Origin: Apodospora peruviana
Lineage: Eukaryota > Ascomycota > Sordariomycetes > Sordariales > Lasiosphaeriaceae
DNA: 64,000 nucleotides
NCBI GenBank assembly: GCA_033439685.1
Contig: JAUEDM010000005.1
Location: 3,782,001-3,846,000, forward strand
Direction: 5' to 3'
Shown here: positions 23,537 through 34,483 of the stretch, one piece after another
Layout of the letters: every line of letters starts with the position of its first letter
Position numbering within the stretch: position 1 is the stretch's first letter
Made by a program: the position numbers and the translations under genes
Notes under the pieces: model-generated
Seen by the model: the letters and a program-made list of their open reading frames with translations, nothing else
Database searches by the model: none
Told to the model about the DNA's origin: nothing

Positions 23537-23653
23537 GCTTCTGTATTTGTTGATACAAGTAAGATGGCGGCGATAATTTTAGGGATTAGCCGGAGCTGAC
23601 AGTCGACTCTCCAAGGTTATCCCCTGTTTTGTATTTTGCGGACTATTGTGAGA

Positions 23654-24180
23654 CTGGCTTGAAAATTACCAAACATACATCGGCATCATACCGCCCTGTT
23701 GTGTGTTCAGGAAGAATGCCAGCGCCTCGCAGACGGCCCACTACTCCTTCCAGTTGTCCGCGGCTTCCTCGAAGTCGACCAGCAGGTTCTGCACCACTTG
23801 CATCACACCGTACGGCGCATGGTTGTTGAACGTGTACATTCCAAAGTTGTCCGGGTCTCGCAGTTCACAGTGGATGCGCTGGGTGAAGAACTTGCGCTTG
23901 CCGGCCACGCTCAGCTTCCACCTGTGGTCGGGGTGGTCGGCAACGGGTTTGTCGCACAGGCCGGTCCGGCCACCATCCCAATGATGCTTCACGTCGTCGT
24001 CTTCGCCTTCCATCTCGTCCTCGTCCTCGTCCTCGTCATCTTCATCGTCGGAATCACCAGTCGAGAAGGGCGGGCTGCACATGCAGACGAAGTCGTACGC
24101 CTTGACGGGGTTATGGATGGCGAGCAAGTAGTCGAGGTCGGCGTTGGCAGAACTACAGGGGACGCACTAACAATTTCCAG
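23654..24180 (-). pseudogene. Relic of an unknown Cys/His-containing fungal protein
   Basis: The minus strand reads SANADLDYLLAIHNPVKAYD, an acidic run (DDEDDEDEDEDE), DGGRTGLCDKPVADHPDHRW, KRKFFTQRIHCELRDPDNF, then NNHAPYGVMQVVQNLLVDFEE and NWKE followed by TAG, after which WAVCEALAFFLNTQQGG continues in the same frame. The TAG stands where CAG (Gln) would fit, a C-to-T change in a CpA context as RIP makes. Upstream exons are not recoverable. The clustered Cys and His residues suggest a metal-binding module. I do not recall a functional name for this family. Confidence 0.5.
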
Positions 24181-25241
24181 GGGGGTCTTTAGCGCAACCC
24201 GGACTCCCGGAGACGCGACTTTGGGTCTCGGGAAGCCTGAAGGAGTTTGTGAGACCCTCCAAATGGCAAACGTGCCCAAATCCAAGTGATGGAACGTCGT
24301 CTACGGAATACAACAAATGTCGGATTATCCACAACAGCCTCGTGGCCCTTATTGAGACTTGATTCTCCAACCCGCATGCACACCCCAATAATTACGACAA
24401 GAGGTGGTGGATGCATGAACTTATCAGTCCCAGGTGCCTCTTCCGAAGCACCTCTGCTCGAGTCACTCGACTACGAACATGCAGCCTCCCGGATGCTCCC
24501 CGGTCTTGGCGGATTTGGAAGCGCTTCACTAATCAAGTCGGCATTCGGCCGGTTTCTTTCCTATTTTTCACTTGTGCAGTTAGCAAATCAAGATCAAGGG
24601 AAGAAATTCTCGGTCGATGTGCTGCAGTCGACTGGATCTGGTCGGCTGCACCCCAATTTCCCCGCGAGACGGAAAGGCTTCAGACGCCATGGACGGGCTG
24701 TGTCTGCAGTGGTTGATACTGCCATTGGTTTTCGACAGAGGTGAAAACGCTTTAAGATATGCTTTAGGCCTGTTTGCCTTCTTTCGTCGAGTTGCACCAC
24801 AGCATGGCGAACCATCTGCGGACGATTCTAGTGGCCCAAAACGGGACGCTGTCGGCCTCCATGCGTTGGTTTGGTGCTTCTTGCAGCAGACCTGCACTCG
24901 ACATTGGCGCGAGTCGCGTTATCTCGCGCCACAACCCTGCAGCTTGCATCGACTCGTGCGGGATGGAGACCACCTCCTAAACTGCCTGGCAGGGAGCCTG
25001 GCCGGCTTGGGATCCAACGACCATCCAAGGTGAGGCTTGCACTGGAGGACATTAGGAGGACGTCTGAGACAAAGATGCCTGAGATATAAGACGAGATTTA
25101 TCTTTTCAAAGTCGTTGCTCGGGCAAGTACTTATCACGTTTGCAGCTTGACTGACCATTTCAGACTTGACATTCTGCTCACTCAGTCACAGTTTCCTTCT
25201 TACCCTTACGCCTCTTTATTTACAGCCTTTTTCATGTCTCA
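24181..25241. other. Intergenic with weak open frames, promoter of the next gene
   Basis: A 152-codon frame on the plus strand (24289-24744) has no recognisable domain and overlaps equally long antisense frames, so it is not called. The last few hundred bases are the upstream region of the gene at 25242. Confidence 0.4.
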
Positions 25242-27099
25242 ATGGAAGTGGTGGGGTTTGTTGCTGCGGTGGCATCCATTGCCAAGGTCGCCCAAACAGC
25301 GGCCAACTTCGCCGGGACGATATACGATGTGGCCAAACATGCTGGCACGGTAGGAAACCGCATCAAGAGACAAGCGTGGCTGTTTGAGTCTTTCGACACT
25401 GCCATCCGAAGCGCGGAGCTTTCACTCGAATATCGCTGTCCACGCAATCTGGACTCTCCCGTCATCCAGTATATGGTACGGCATGCCGTCCTCGATGGCT
25501 TGAAGCTCCACTCTGAGAGAATCAGGGACGACATCAGAACACGGAGAGTCGAGATTTGGTCTATAGTCAGCAAGATTGACTTCGTCACTAGCTGGAAATG
25601 GAACCGGATCAAACCCGGAATCTTGGAGCTCCAGCCCCAGATGGAGAGCATGAAGGCGACCTTTACCATGGTGCTGCACGTCATCATGATCGAAATTCTT
25701 GTCACTAAGAACAAGGACGAGCCCAGCGAGGAGAAAGAAAAGGAAATGTGAGCATTACCAACCCCTGAAGTTGATTAGTCGTGGAAAAAGCTAACACGGG
25801 AACAGCGAGTTCCTGAAAAGGGTCGTTGAAGAGCAGGCAAAAACGATTCGTCATCTAGTGAAAGAACGTCATATCGGCCAGGCCGTTGCGAACGATACGA
25901 AGGAAGCCTCTCGGAGTTCCATCTCTCCACGGTCCGTCGACGAATACCGCGTGATCTGCCATCTCGCGCAAAGTTTTGTGGAGACGGAAACAGTTCCAAC
26001 GGCACCGCCAGAAGAATTCTCCTTCAAAGAAATGAAAAGGAGACAGCGCCGCCGAAGGAACTCCGCCGCTTTCCCAGGAGACAATCCGCGACCCCCACAT
26101 ACCCCTGAACAGAGGACACGACCAGCATCTTCTCCCGTTTCTGCTCCTGTGCTTGTCCCGGTCCCGGTGCCTGCTTCATCGCCAACCCCTTCTCGCAGCT
26201 CGAGGCGTAGTCACAGACAGCGCCACGAGTATCGCCTGAGTCCAAGACATCAATCCAGCAGTACAAAGAATGCTGTAGAGCTGGAGAAGAATGACGGCCA
26301 TGCAAGACGCGAAACCACGCGCGATAGGTACATAATCCAAGGGGGGACTGTCATTATCCCATCTGCTCCCCAGCATGCCCACGCGAACGAAGAAGCCAGT
26401 GAGAGGAATGCCGAACAAGGGAGCGTTCTTCCTCTTGTTGTTTCTGCTTCGGATCCCATGGAGCAACCCACCGCCGAACCATCATCTACGGCCTTGGGTA
26501 AAAGACCGGAGAAGAACTCTTTGCCTAGTGTCGATCCTCAGCCAGCCTTCCGAGTTCGCCCAGAACCCGCAACAGTCACAGAGGATGACTCCGCACTAGA
26601 CCCCGATTCAAGCTCACCAGAGACGCCCAGCCCGAACACTCCTAACGCGGAGGAGTTCATCTTTCCCACTGCAGCATCCTCCTCGTCATCATCATCCAAC
26701 CGCCATCAAAGCAAGGACAAACTTCCAGCCGGCGGAGGCAAGATTACCACCAGCAACGGGCCCGTGATCGGGTACCTGGTCAACAGCACAGGCCGCCACC
26801 GCTTCGAGGCACAAGTCGACCGCCAACTCACAGGTAACTTGATCACGGCAGAATACGCAGTCCAGCTCGGTCTCAAGGTTTCCAGTCACGGGCCTTACTA
26901 CTTCATCTACAATAAGACGGAACTCCATTCCGTCGGCCGCGTCTCGCTCAACTGGAGCACAAAGCCAACCAACACACTCGTCGAGCCGGCCGAGATTAGT
27001 TGCTTCGTGTGCGAGAAGCTCGAGTATCCCCTCATCTTTGGCAGTTGGTTTTCCAAGGCGCAGAGACACATGCTGAGGGAGGAGGAGAGGGAGGTGTAA
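25242..27099 (+). CDS. STAND-type N-terminal domain protein with retropepsin-like C-terminal domain
   Basis: Two exons (25242-25747, 25806-27099) encode 599 residues; the 58-nt intron fits phase. Residues 1-60 (MEVVGFVAAVASIAKVAQTA and following) match the style of the fungal N-terminal helical domain found in front of NACHT/STAND, heterokaryon-incompatibility and related proteins. No nucleotide-binding domain follows. Instead come a helical stretch, a coiled-coil-like segment at the exon junction (EFLKRVVEEQAKTIRHLVKE), and about 250 residues of Ser/Pro/charged disorder. The last 110 residues have FEAQVDRQLTGNLITAEYAVQLGLKV and EYPLIFGSWF, like retropepsin-type aspartyl folds (D-[ST]-G...I...A..LGL, then ILG), but the catalytic DTG/DSG is replaced by DRQLTG, so it is probably non-proteolytic. 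A signalling or adaptor role is inference. Confidence 0.78.
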
Positions 27100-27770
27100 T
27101 ATCAACGGCCTTGGTTCTTCACAGCGAAGTGTGATTATGATCCTACACATACACATACACCAGCCAGCCACAACTCGGTCTTGACCACAGGAAAATGCAG
27201 GCATCTGCATGTCGGTCTCCGTGGGGTTGAGTGTTGGCACGGTTCCAGGCAGCCTGCGACACGCCACATGGGAAGGCAAATTGTTCTCACTGGTGTCCTT
27301 CAGGGCTCTTGGCTAACTACCGGTACTGACAGGATGGCGCAACTGGTCGGTGCTGAAGAGATTGAAGATGGTGGCGGTGGAATGTAGGGCTGAAGTTGAA
27401 GTGTTGAGCAAGTGTGACGTTACAAAACGTATGCTTGTGCGTCAGTACAAGCCTACCTACCCACTTATATACCCATTTTGGGCTGTCTGACGCACAAGTG
27501 TACGTTTTGTAGCGTCACAGCAACATAGTTATCGGGAATCGTATCGTCGGTGCAGGCCCCATGCGATGGAGCGATGGAGCGCCTCCGCGCCGGAGCGTTC
27601 GTTATGAGATGAATCTGGCTACAAAGAACGTGCTCTTCACAACCAGATCTATCTGTCTTCTGCAATTCTTCAAGCTATCTCCTCAACTCCGCTTGGTTTG
27701 AAATCAGCACGTCTAGCCATCACTGCCCCTTACTGTCAATTTTCATCATCCCTCATCCATATCAATCAAG
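27100..27770. other. Intergenic with foldback inverted repeat
   Basis: Between the STAND-like gene and the subtilase gene. Contains a 33-bp inverted repeat pair (27413-27519) and the subtilase promoter. No gene seen. Confidence 0.55.
27413..27519. repeat. Foldback inverted repeat, 33-bp arms, 41-bp spacer
   Basis: Arm 1 (27413-27445) and arm 2 (27487-27519) are inverted copies matching at 30 of 33 positions. All three differences are transitions. The arms begin TGTGACG and end TGCGTCAG. It could be a tiny foldback/MITE-like element or a regulatory hairpin. Confidence 0.8.
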
Positions 27771-30357
27771 ATGGATCAGATCCAGATCAACGGAAACGCC
27801 CGGGCTCCTGCTTCCGATGATGGCCCTGCTGCAGCTCCATCAACTAGCACATCGTCCTCGATGAGGAGAATGATGGCTTCAGAGTTCCTACCGGCCTCTG
27901 ACCACCCAAAGGATGACATCGGCACCAACCACATCCTTGTCCAGGTCACTGGGCCTTTGGAGGCTGAACAGAAGCAGGCTCTTGACGAAAAGAAAGTCAA
28001 CATCCTTGAATACGTCGGACACGATGTGGTACGCAAACAGCATTAGCCATTGTGCATGTATGAAAGTTGCCAACTCATTATGGTCGAAAGTACCTTTGCG
28101 GGTATGAGCCGCCTAGTCTCGAGCCACTCAAGGCGCTCAGTGACTTTGTCGTCGACGCCGAAGTCTATCATCCCTACTACGTTGTTGAGCCAGGCCTGCA
28201 GAGCAAGGATGACGATGAAGAGACCCCCGTCACTATCAACCTCCATGGTGAGTACCTTAGGATCTGAAAGTGCCAGTTAAAAGACAGCAGCTGACAATTG
28301 CTACAGACGACATCGACCATGATAACTTTGGCGGGATCTTGGAAGAGATTGCCAAACGTGCTTCCGATACCACTGGTTACTCAGTCTCAGCTTCCGACCT
28401 CAAAGTGAATGACAAGAAGATCCAACTGGCCGTGCCCAAGGCCACACTCGCCCCCCTGGCTGCGATTGACCAGGTCAAGACCATCAACGAGGAGGTCGAG
28501 ACTAAGCTATGCAACAACGTCGCTACAAAAATCATGCACTGCCACCAACCTATTGGACTGAACCACGCCGTTTACAAGGGCGAAGGGGAGCTTGTCTGCG
28601 TTGCTGATACAGGGTTCGACACGGGCGACCCCAACAAATGCCACGAAGCGTTTGGTCCTGGGACGGGCCGAGTCGTGGCTGTTAGCTCGGTTGCAGGCCG
28701 GACCGAAAACAACGACCCGGAAGGCCACGGAACACATGTGTGCGGCTCTGTCATCGGCAACGGCAAGCACACAGACCAGGGCGTGATCGAGGCCCCAGCG
28801 TCCCTGGCGAAGCTCGTCGTGCAGTCTACGTTTGCTGGGTGGGACAAATCAGAGGATGAACATCGCGACAACCGCGACCCTTCGAAGTGGCAACCGTGGA
28901 AATGGGGCGCGATCCTTGGTGGGACTGGAGATCCCGCCGGCCTCTTCCAGAAAGCTGTTGACCAGAAAGCCATGATACACACGAACTCGTGGGGATCCCG
29001 TTCCCCTGGTCCGTACGAGTCGGCTACTGCCGGCCCTATCGACAAGTTCATCAGGGATAACCAAATGCTGGTGGTCCTCTTCTCTGCCGGCAACTCTGGG
29101 AGAGATGCCGACAGCCACCCGGGCATCGTCGACCCGTCGTCGCTCTCCAGGCAAGCCAACTCCAAGAACTGCATCACCGTCGGCGCATCCGAGAGCTACC
29201 GCCCCGAGGTCAGGTATCCAACGGCGGGCACGGCCAAGGAGGGTAAACCACTGGTGTGGGGGGCCTGGAAAAGGGACTTTGCCTATGACCCTATTACCAA
29301 CGACGACGTTGCCAATAACATCGAGGGCATGGCCGCATGGAGCAGCCGCGGGCCCACCAGCCCTGGTAACCGCATCAAGCCGGATGTTGTGGGACCTGGC
29401 ACCACCATCCTGTCCACACGCTCGTCTCAAATTCAGGACCGTTACTTCGATGCGTTCTGGGGAGAGAGCACCGATCCGAAATGGTCCTACTCGGGCGGCA
29501 CCAGCATGGCCACGCCGTTGGTAACCAGCGTCTGCGCCGTCATCCGTGGAGCCCTGGTCAAGGATGGCACTGTAACCAAAGATCCATCGGCTGCACTCAT
29601 CAAGGCCATCCTGATCAATGGTGCTGTCCCTTTGAAGGGGCAGTATGGCAGTCTGTATGGAACAAAGCTCAGCAACGGGACCGTTTATCCTCATGGCGAG
29701 TTTGATCTTGAGAGGCTTAACGATGTGCCTAACTTCAGCACCGGGTTCGGGAGGGTCAACCTGCATAATTCGTTGCAGCATGTTGTGGCCGACGATTCGA
29801 CCAAGGGTGTCATCGCGGGACTTGGTATGTCTTTCTTTTGTATACTATCTACCAGTGCCACGCTGCCCACATGCATAACACGAACAATCACATATATCAT
29901 GACCCTCATTTCACACACGCACATATCACATGGACAAGACAGGTGTACCACGGAAATTGACTAGTAGCTACGCAATAACACAGTTGACGCGCACGGCTGC
30001 CACTCCCTCGGCAAAGACAACACGCATCCCAAGGAACACTCCTTCACCATTCAGGTTCCAAACAGCACCGCGTCCCAAACCCTCAAGGTTACGCTGGTGT
30101 GGAACGACCCGGCAGGAGAATACCTGCAGAACGATCTGGACTTGATCGTGGCCTCCCCGGATAACAAAGACAGCGAAAAACACGGCAACGTGCCCGATGG
30201 AAGCGCAGACTTCGACCGCGAAAACAACGTCGAGCAGGTCCGCTGGCGAGACGTCAAGGCCGGTGGGGTATACACGGTTACTGTTAAGGCGTATCGCACC
30301 ACGATTGATCCGCAGCCGTACGCGGTTGCGTGGAGGGTGTTTCCTACTCCAACCTAG
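27771..30357 (+). CDS. Subtilisin-like serine peptidase (S8), large intracellular-type with C-terminal beta domain
   Basis: Four exons (27771-28028, 28091-28247, 28307-29824, 29984-30357) encode 768 residues; the introns are 62, 59, 59-like and 159 nt long and phases agree. The triad is clear: Asp239 in VADTGFDTG, His282 in GHGTHVCGS, and Ser538 in GGTSMATPLV; the oxyanion Asn lies in FSAGNSG. No signal peptide is found, unlike secreted proteinase K types; the start is MDQIQINGNARAPAS. The N-terminal HILVQVTGPLEAEQKQAL part resembles a prodomain. The last exon (KVTLVWNDPAGEYLQNDLDL) is a jelly-roll/PPC-like beta-sandwich, so the layout resembles KP-43-type subtilases with an added C-terminal domain. 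Its substrate and compartment are unknown. Confidence 0.92.
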
Positions 30358-30540
30358 TTGTGTATCTAAACAATAACTGATATACAGTCAGAGTGCTGGT
30401 TGACTGCTCATCTTGGCAATGGGCACCGCCATATTCAGTATTTAGCTGAAATATATGTGCTATTGGTGTCCTAGTATGCTAATTTGATTGACCCATCTTC
30501 TTTGCCTCTGTCAGATTTTTGACCTGGCTGCACCGACCAC

Positions 30541-32163
30541 TCACTGGATGCTATTGTTCCACCCAAACATATTGTTCGGATCATACTTCTGCTTCAGCAC
30601 CCGCAGATTCTCCAGCTTCTTTGTACCGTACTTCTCCTCGAGCGTCTCCTCCCCGTGCGCGTAGCTCACATACGTTTTCAGCCCATCGTACCCCGAGTTC
30701 TGGGCGATGAACTGCCGCAGCTCGCGGCAGAAGGTGTTGCACGCGTCCTCGGCGCTGGGATCCAGCCAGGCCACCTCGAGCAGTCTATGTTTATTCGTTG
30801 TTAGCATACCACACATTCACACCGAGGAGAAATGAAGGGGAAACTCACGCAAAACCCTCAACATCCCGACAAGGCCACGCCGTCTCCTCATCAGCCACCT
30901 TCTTCATCCCCTCGCTGGAATACAACTCCAACACAAACCCACTAATCACCCCGGCCGGAGTAGCCTTGTAGAACGCATCGATCTTCTCAAAAACACCAAT
31001 CCAAGTCTCTGCTTCAATCTTTCTGAGGTTCGCCCCAAAAATGCTGTGCTTCGCCCCCTTGAGCTTCATCTTGGCATCGATCCCAGACACAGCCTCCTGC
31101 GTCACCCGGTTCGAGGGGATCGTGCCGAGCACCTGCATTTGAGGTCGAATATGCAAAAACGGCTGAACGATTGCTTTAAACTCTTCCTCCGCACCGAAAT
31201 ACGTCATGTTGATGATGAGCATCGCCCCGCCGGCCTCTTGACTGAACGCGATGAAAGGAAGCACGACCAACGCCTGCGGCTGGCCGTCATCCTTAATTTT
31301 CTGCACCGCCCTGAACACGTCGGCTGCTTGTGTTCCGGCATAGTACAGGTCCGCGTTCTGGGCCTGGCCGCCGTTGCTTAAGGGGTAGATCTTGAATGTG
31401 GCGGACGTGACGCCTCCAAAATTGAAGCCTGCGCCGCGCATGCCCCAGAATAGATCTGAGTTGACCGAGGCAGATGCGGTGACGATCTGACCTGTGCCCG
31501 TCACCATGCGTACAGACAGCAGACTGTCGATGCCGAGACCGTGCAGACCCAAGTAGCGGCCGATTCCGCCGCCTAGGACGAAGCCCAAGTAGCCTACTTC
31601 CGAGCAGACGCCGACGGCTAGACAAAACAGAAAAAAAAGTGGTTAGGATTTGAGTAGTATGATATAGGTAGATGATGGACTTACGAATCTCCTTGCCTGC
31701 GGCATATAGCGCATCGGCCAACTTGCTGACTATCACGCCGCCCCCTACCTTTACTGTATTGGCCGCCTCGTCTATCTCGATCGAGTCCAGCTGACGCAGG
31801 TCAATAGAGAGGCCGCCCTGCAGCTCGCCCAGGGTCGTGGTGTAGCCATGTCTGCCGCCGCTCGAGACGAGAAAGGGGACTTTGTTTGAGATGGCGAGTT
31901 GGATCTTTCTAGTGTCAGCCAAGCCCAATCGTTGTCGTTCGCTGAGCACAAATAATTAGTGTCTACCAAAGGAAACAGGGACATACAGCTTTCTGAGCGT
32001 CCTCCTCTGTGCCGGGAAAGATGGCGGCCTTGTAGGTTGGCGCATGGTACGCATTCCACCGCAGTGTTTCGGTTGCAAGGGCCGGGTCGGTGTCCAGCAG
32101 GACCTTGGTGTTGCTGGAGGAGAACTTCCATTCCGGGCTCTCGAGGAGGGTGGAGAGGTCCAT
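30541..32163 (-). CDS. FAD-linked oxidoreductase (berberine-bridge / 6-hydroxynicotine oxidase-like)
   Basis: Four exons on the minus strand (31987-32163, 31685-31904, 30849-31617, 30541-30784) give 469 residues; phases agree throughout. The PCMH-type FAD-binding fold is visible: AIFPGTEEDAQKAIQLAISN, PFLVSSGGRHGYTTT (FAD loop), LDSIEIDEAANTVKVGGGV, GVCSEVGYLGFVLGGGIGRY and SDLFWGMRGAGFNFGGVT. The C-terminus ends with the BBE-type KYDPNNMFGWNNSIQ. The GRHGY loop has His in the position often used for covalent flavin. No signal peptide, so a cytosolic enzyme is likely. Such oxidases are common in fungal secondary metabolism and degradation of aromatic or N-heterocyclic compounds. It is 2.3 kb from the P450 and 4.7 kb from the regulator; a functional link is only suggested. 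Confidence 0.92.
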
Positions 32164-33217
32164 TTTGTTTTTTTGCGTTAGCCACGAGGCGAGTTTGTTT
32201 ATGACTTTTGTGTGTGTCACTTTGCTGCTTCGGAGGAGGGTCTGGAAGAGGAAGGAGATGAAGGTAAACCGCCGAACGTCACAAAGCTGGGGAAAGCCAA
32301 CCCATTTTATACAGAGTCTGACTTGCAGCTGGCCGTGGATCACTGTCAGCTTTCGGTGTTTAATTCCGAAAGGAGCAAATTGTACGAGTACGGATTACGC
32401 TGATCATTAGCATGGATCAATCCTTATGCGAGTGTATTGTCCGTTTATCTGCTTGGCGTAATCCGAGATCCGTGGTAGCCGAGTAATAACGGAAGCATGC
32501 TCGGCACTTGACCGTATTCCATAACCGGTTTAGACTGTTGAGTCTAAAAAGGGTTTCTGTGTGACCATATCTTCAATACTGGAATAAGTGGTCGAAGGTC
32601 AACCGGCCAATGATAGGGCAGAGATTGGAAGATGGCAGACCGATGCTCGGCCGAAGGAGAGCCGGTTTTGGTAATCAGAGACGGCTCTCTGCCAGATGCC
32701 AGCTACCCATCCACGGTGTAACCTGGATGCCGTAATCTGTACGGAATAATAGACTAATAGCTTGGTAAGGCTGGCGGCCGCTGGGTAACTCTCGGGGTTC
32801 TCATGCCAAGTGCCGACGTGCGAATCCTCCACCGCAGCATCTTGGCCTAGTGGTGGGGTTAAGGTAAGCAGATGATGCTGGAGGATCTGAAGGGGGGAGG
32901 GAGTCGCGAATCCTACATGGTAAAGGGCTGATAAAGTCTTGGCACAGAAAATATGCAAGAACTAAAGATTAAAAAAAGAATCATCGTTATACATGCGGAA
33001 TACAAAATCAAACGAAATAACCCATTACTTGGTATTCATAATTCGGGACGTTGTGCCGAGTCGGGCGCGGCATAGGTGGCACCCGACGAGTGACTCGGGG
33101 AGTTGCTGCCTGGAACAAAGATGCAACGACGGGACCCAGCGACGACTCGTCTCGAAAAGTCACCAACTCATCTTCAACCCCAACCACCCACTTTCATAAT
33201 AACGGAGCAGCTTCACG
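32164..33217. other. Divergent promoter region
   Basis: Lies between the start of the oxidase gene (minus) and the start of the Cys-cluster gene (plus), so it carries both promoters. No gene seen; short frames only. Confidence 0.55.
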
Positions 33218-34420
33218 ATGGCGAATTCATCGCCCACTCCTAGTCGACTCGAACACGCCATCTCGTGCTACCCGGTCCTCTCGACGGTCGCATCCTATAT
33301 CTCGACGGTCGACCTCCTCAATCTGGCCATGACAAGTCGCGCCAACCACAGCTTTATCCTCGGCTCCCGCGCCAGCTTCGACGTGCTCCGGCGTGACTGC
33401 CTCTGCGACGGACGCAGCCTACGCCGCAGGCAGATGATGCCCGGTTGGCCACGTGAGCATTATGACAAGCGCCCGAGGACCTACACTGTCCGGGAGGATG
33501 AGGAGATCGAGGTGCGCGTCTTCAACATCAAGTGCGACGAAACCGGCGCGCTGCCCTGCCGCAAGTGTGGCATCAACATCTGCGAGGAGTGCCGCCACTT
33601 TCCCCGGCTGCCAACACAGAATCAACAAAGTCATGATCGCCGGCCGCACCTCCACTACACAGGGGAGAAGTACAACGTCATGGCTTTGTGTCTCGCATGC
33701 GACAACGCCACCGAGGAGCAGCTGCGCGGCAATTTTCTTAATGAACTGTGCGACTGCGACGTGTTTCGACGATGGATGTGTCTCGGGTGCGTGAATCAGG
33801 AGCGGGACGAGGCGAGCGAATACCACCAAAAGTATACTCGTCACAAGGCCGGTAACGAAGACGATGACTATGACTCGGACGATAACAACTTGTTCGCAAA
33901 GGAGATCTCGGGTAAGGGCAAGCTCGCGTACTCGCCAGGCTGGCATAATAATGACGACGAGCGATGGGTAAGTCAACTAGATGTATTCCATTGAGACACG
34001 AACGGCTTTTTTTAAAGGGTTATTAGCATATTACTTACTGAATTAGTTCCATTGTCCATGCGGGGGGGACGTACCGCAAGACGCCGTTTTTAGGTGCAGC
34101 TGGTGCAAGCGTCGCCATTTACCAGAAAGCGAATGGTGGCGAGACTTGAGCAGCACGTTCCCGCCCAATACCGATGAGGCAAGTAACCTGATCCAGCATT
34201 CTCACAGTCTCTAGCTCGGGTGTAAGTTGACTGACTGACTAGCGCGCGGTTAACAACTTAACAGGATCCATGCTATCCATATTGGACAACTGATGGACAT
34301 GGGAATTACCCAACGCCGTATCCCCCGCTGCGATACAGCGAGATGATGCGGGATCAAGAACAGCAGCAGCTAGAGCCTGCTTCCATTTTATACTGTCAAT
34401 ACCTAGTTCGGAATATATAG
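33218..34420 (+). CDS. Cys-cluster (putative zinc-binding) protein with F-box-like N-terminus; GC-AG intron
   Basis: Three exons (33218-33967, 34047-34178, 34265-34420) encode 345 residues. Intron 1 is GTAAGT...TTAG. Intron 2 begins GCAAGT and ends ACAG, a GC-AG intron; its use joins PPNTDE to DPCYPYWTTDG in frame. The N-terminus (LEHAISCYPVLSTVASYIST, DLLNLAMTSRANHS) looks like an F-box-type helical motif. Many Cys pairs follow: CRKCGINICEECR, CLACDN, CDCDVF, CLGC, then HCPCGGD, CSWCKRR in exon 2, which suggests zinc-binding knuckles. I do not know a named family for this; proteins of this F-box plus Cys-pair layout are common in Sordariomycetes. A ubiquitin-ligase adaptor role is inference. 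Confidence 0.8.
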
Positions 34421-34483
34421 CAATCCCTCAACAACACCGTCTGAGGTGACACAGTCCAGCCGCTCACATACATTAGTGTTCCC

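Noticed and set aside
24289..24744. 152-codon plus-strand frame
   Set aside because: Overlaps similar antisense frames in a degraded zone; nothing recognisable.
28849..29781. 310-codon minus-strand frame opposite the subtilase
   Set aside because: Antisense shadow; the plus strand has Asp, His and Ser motifs of a subtilase and matched splicing.
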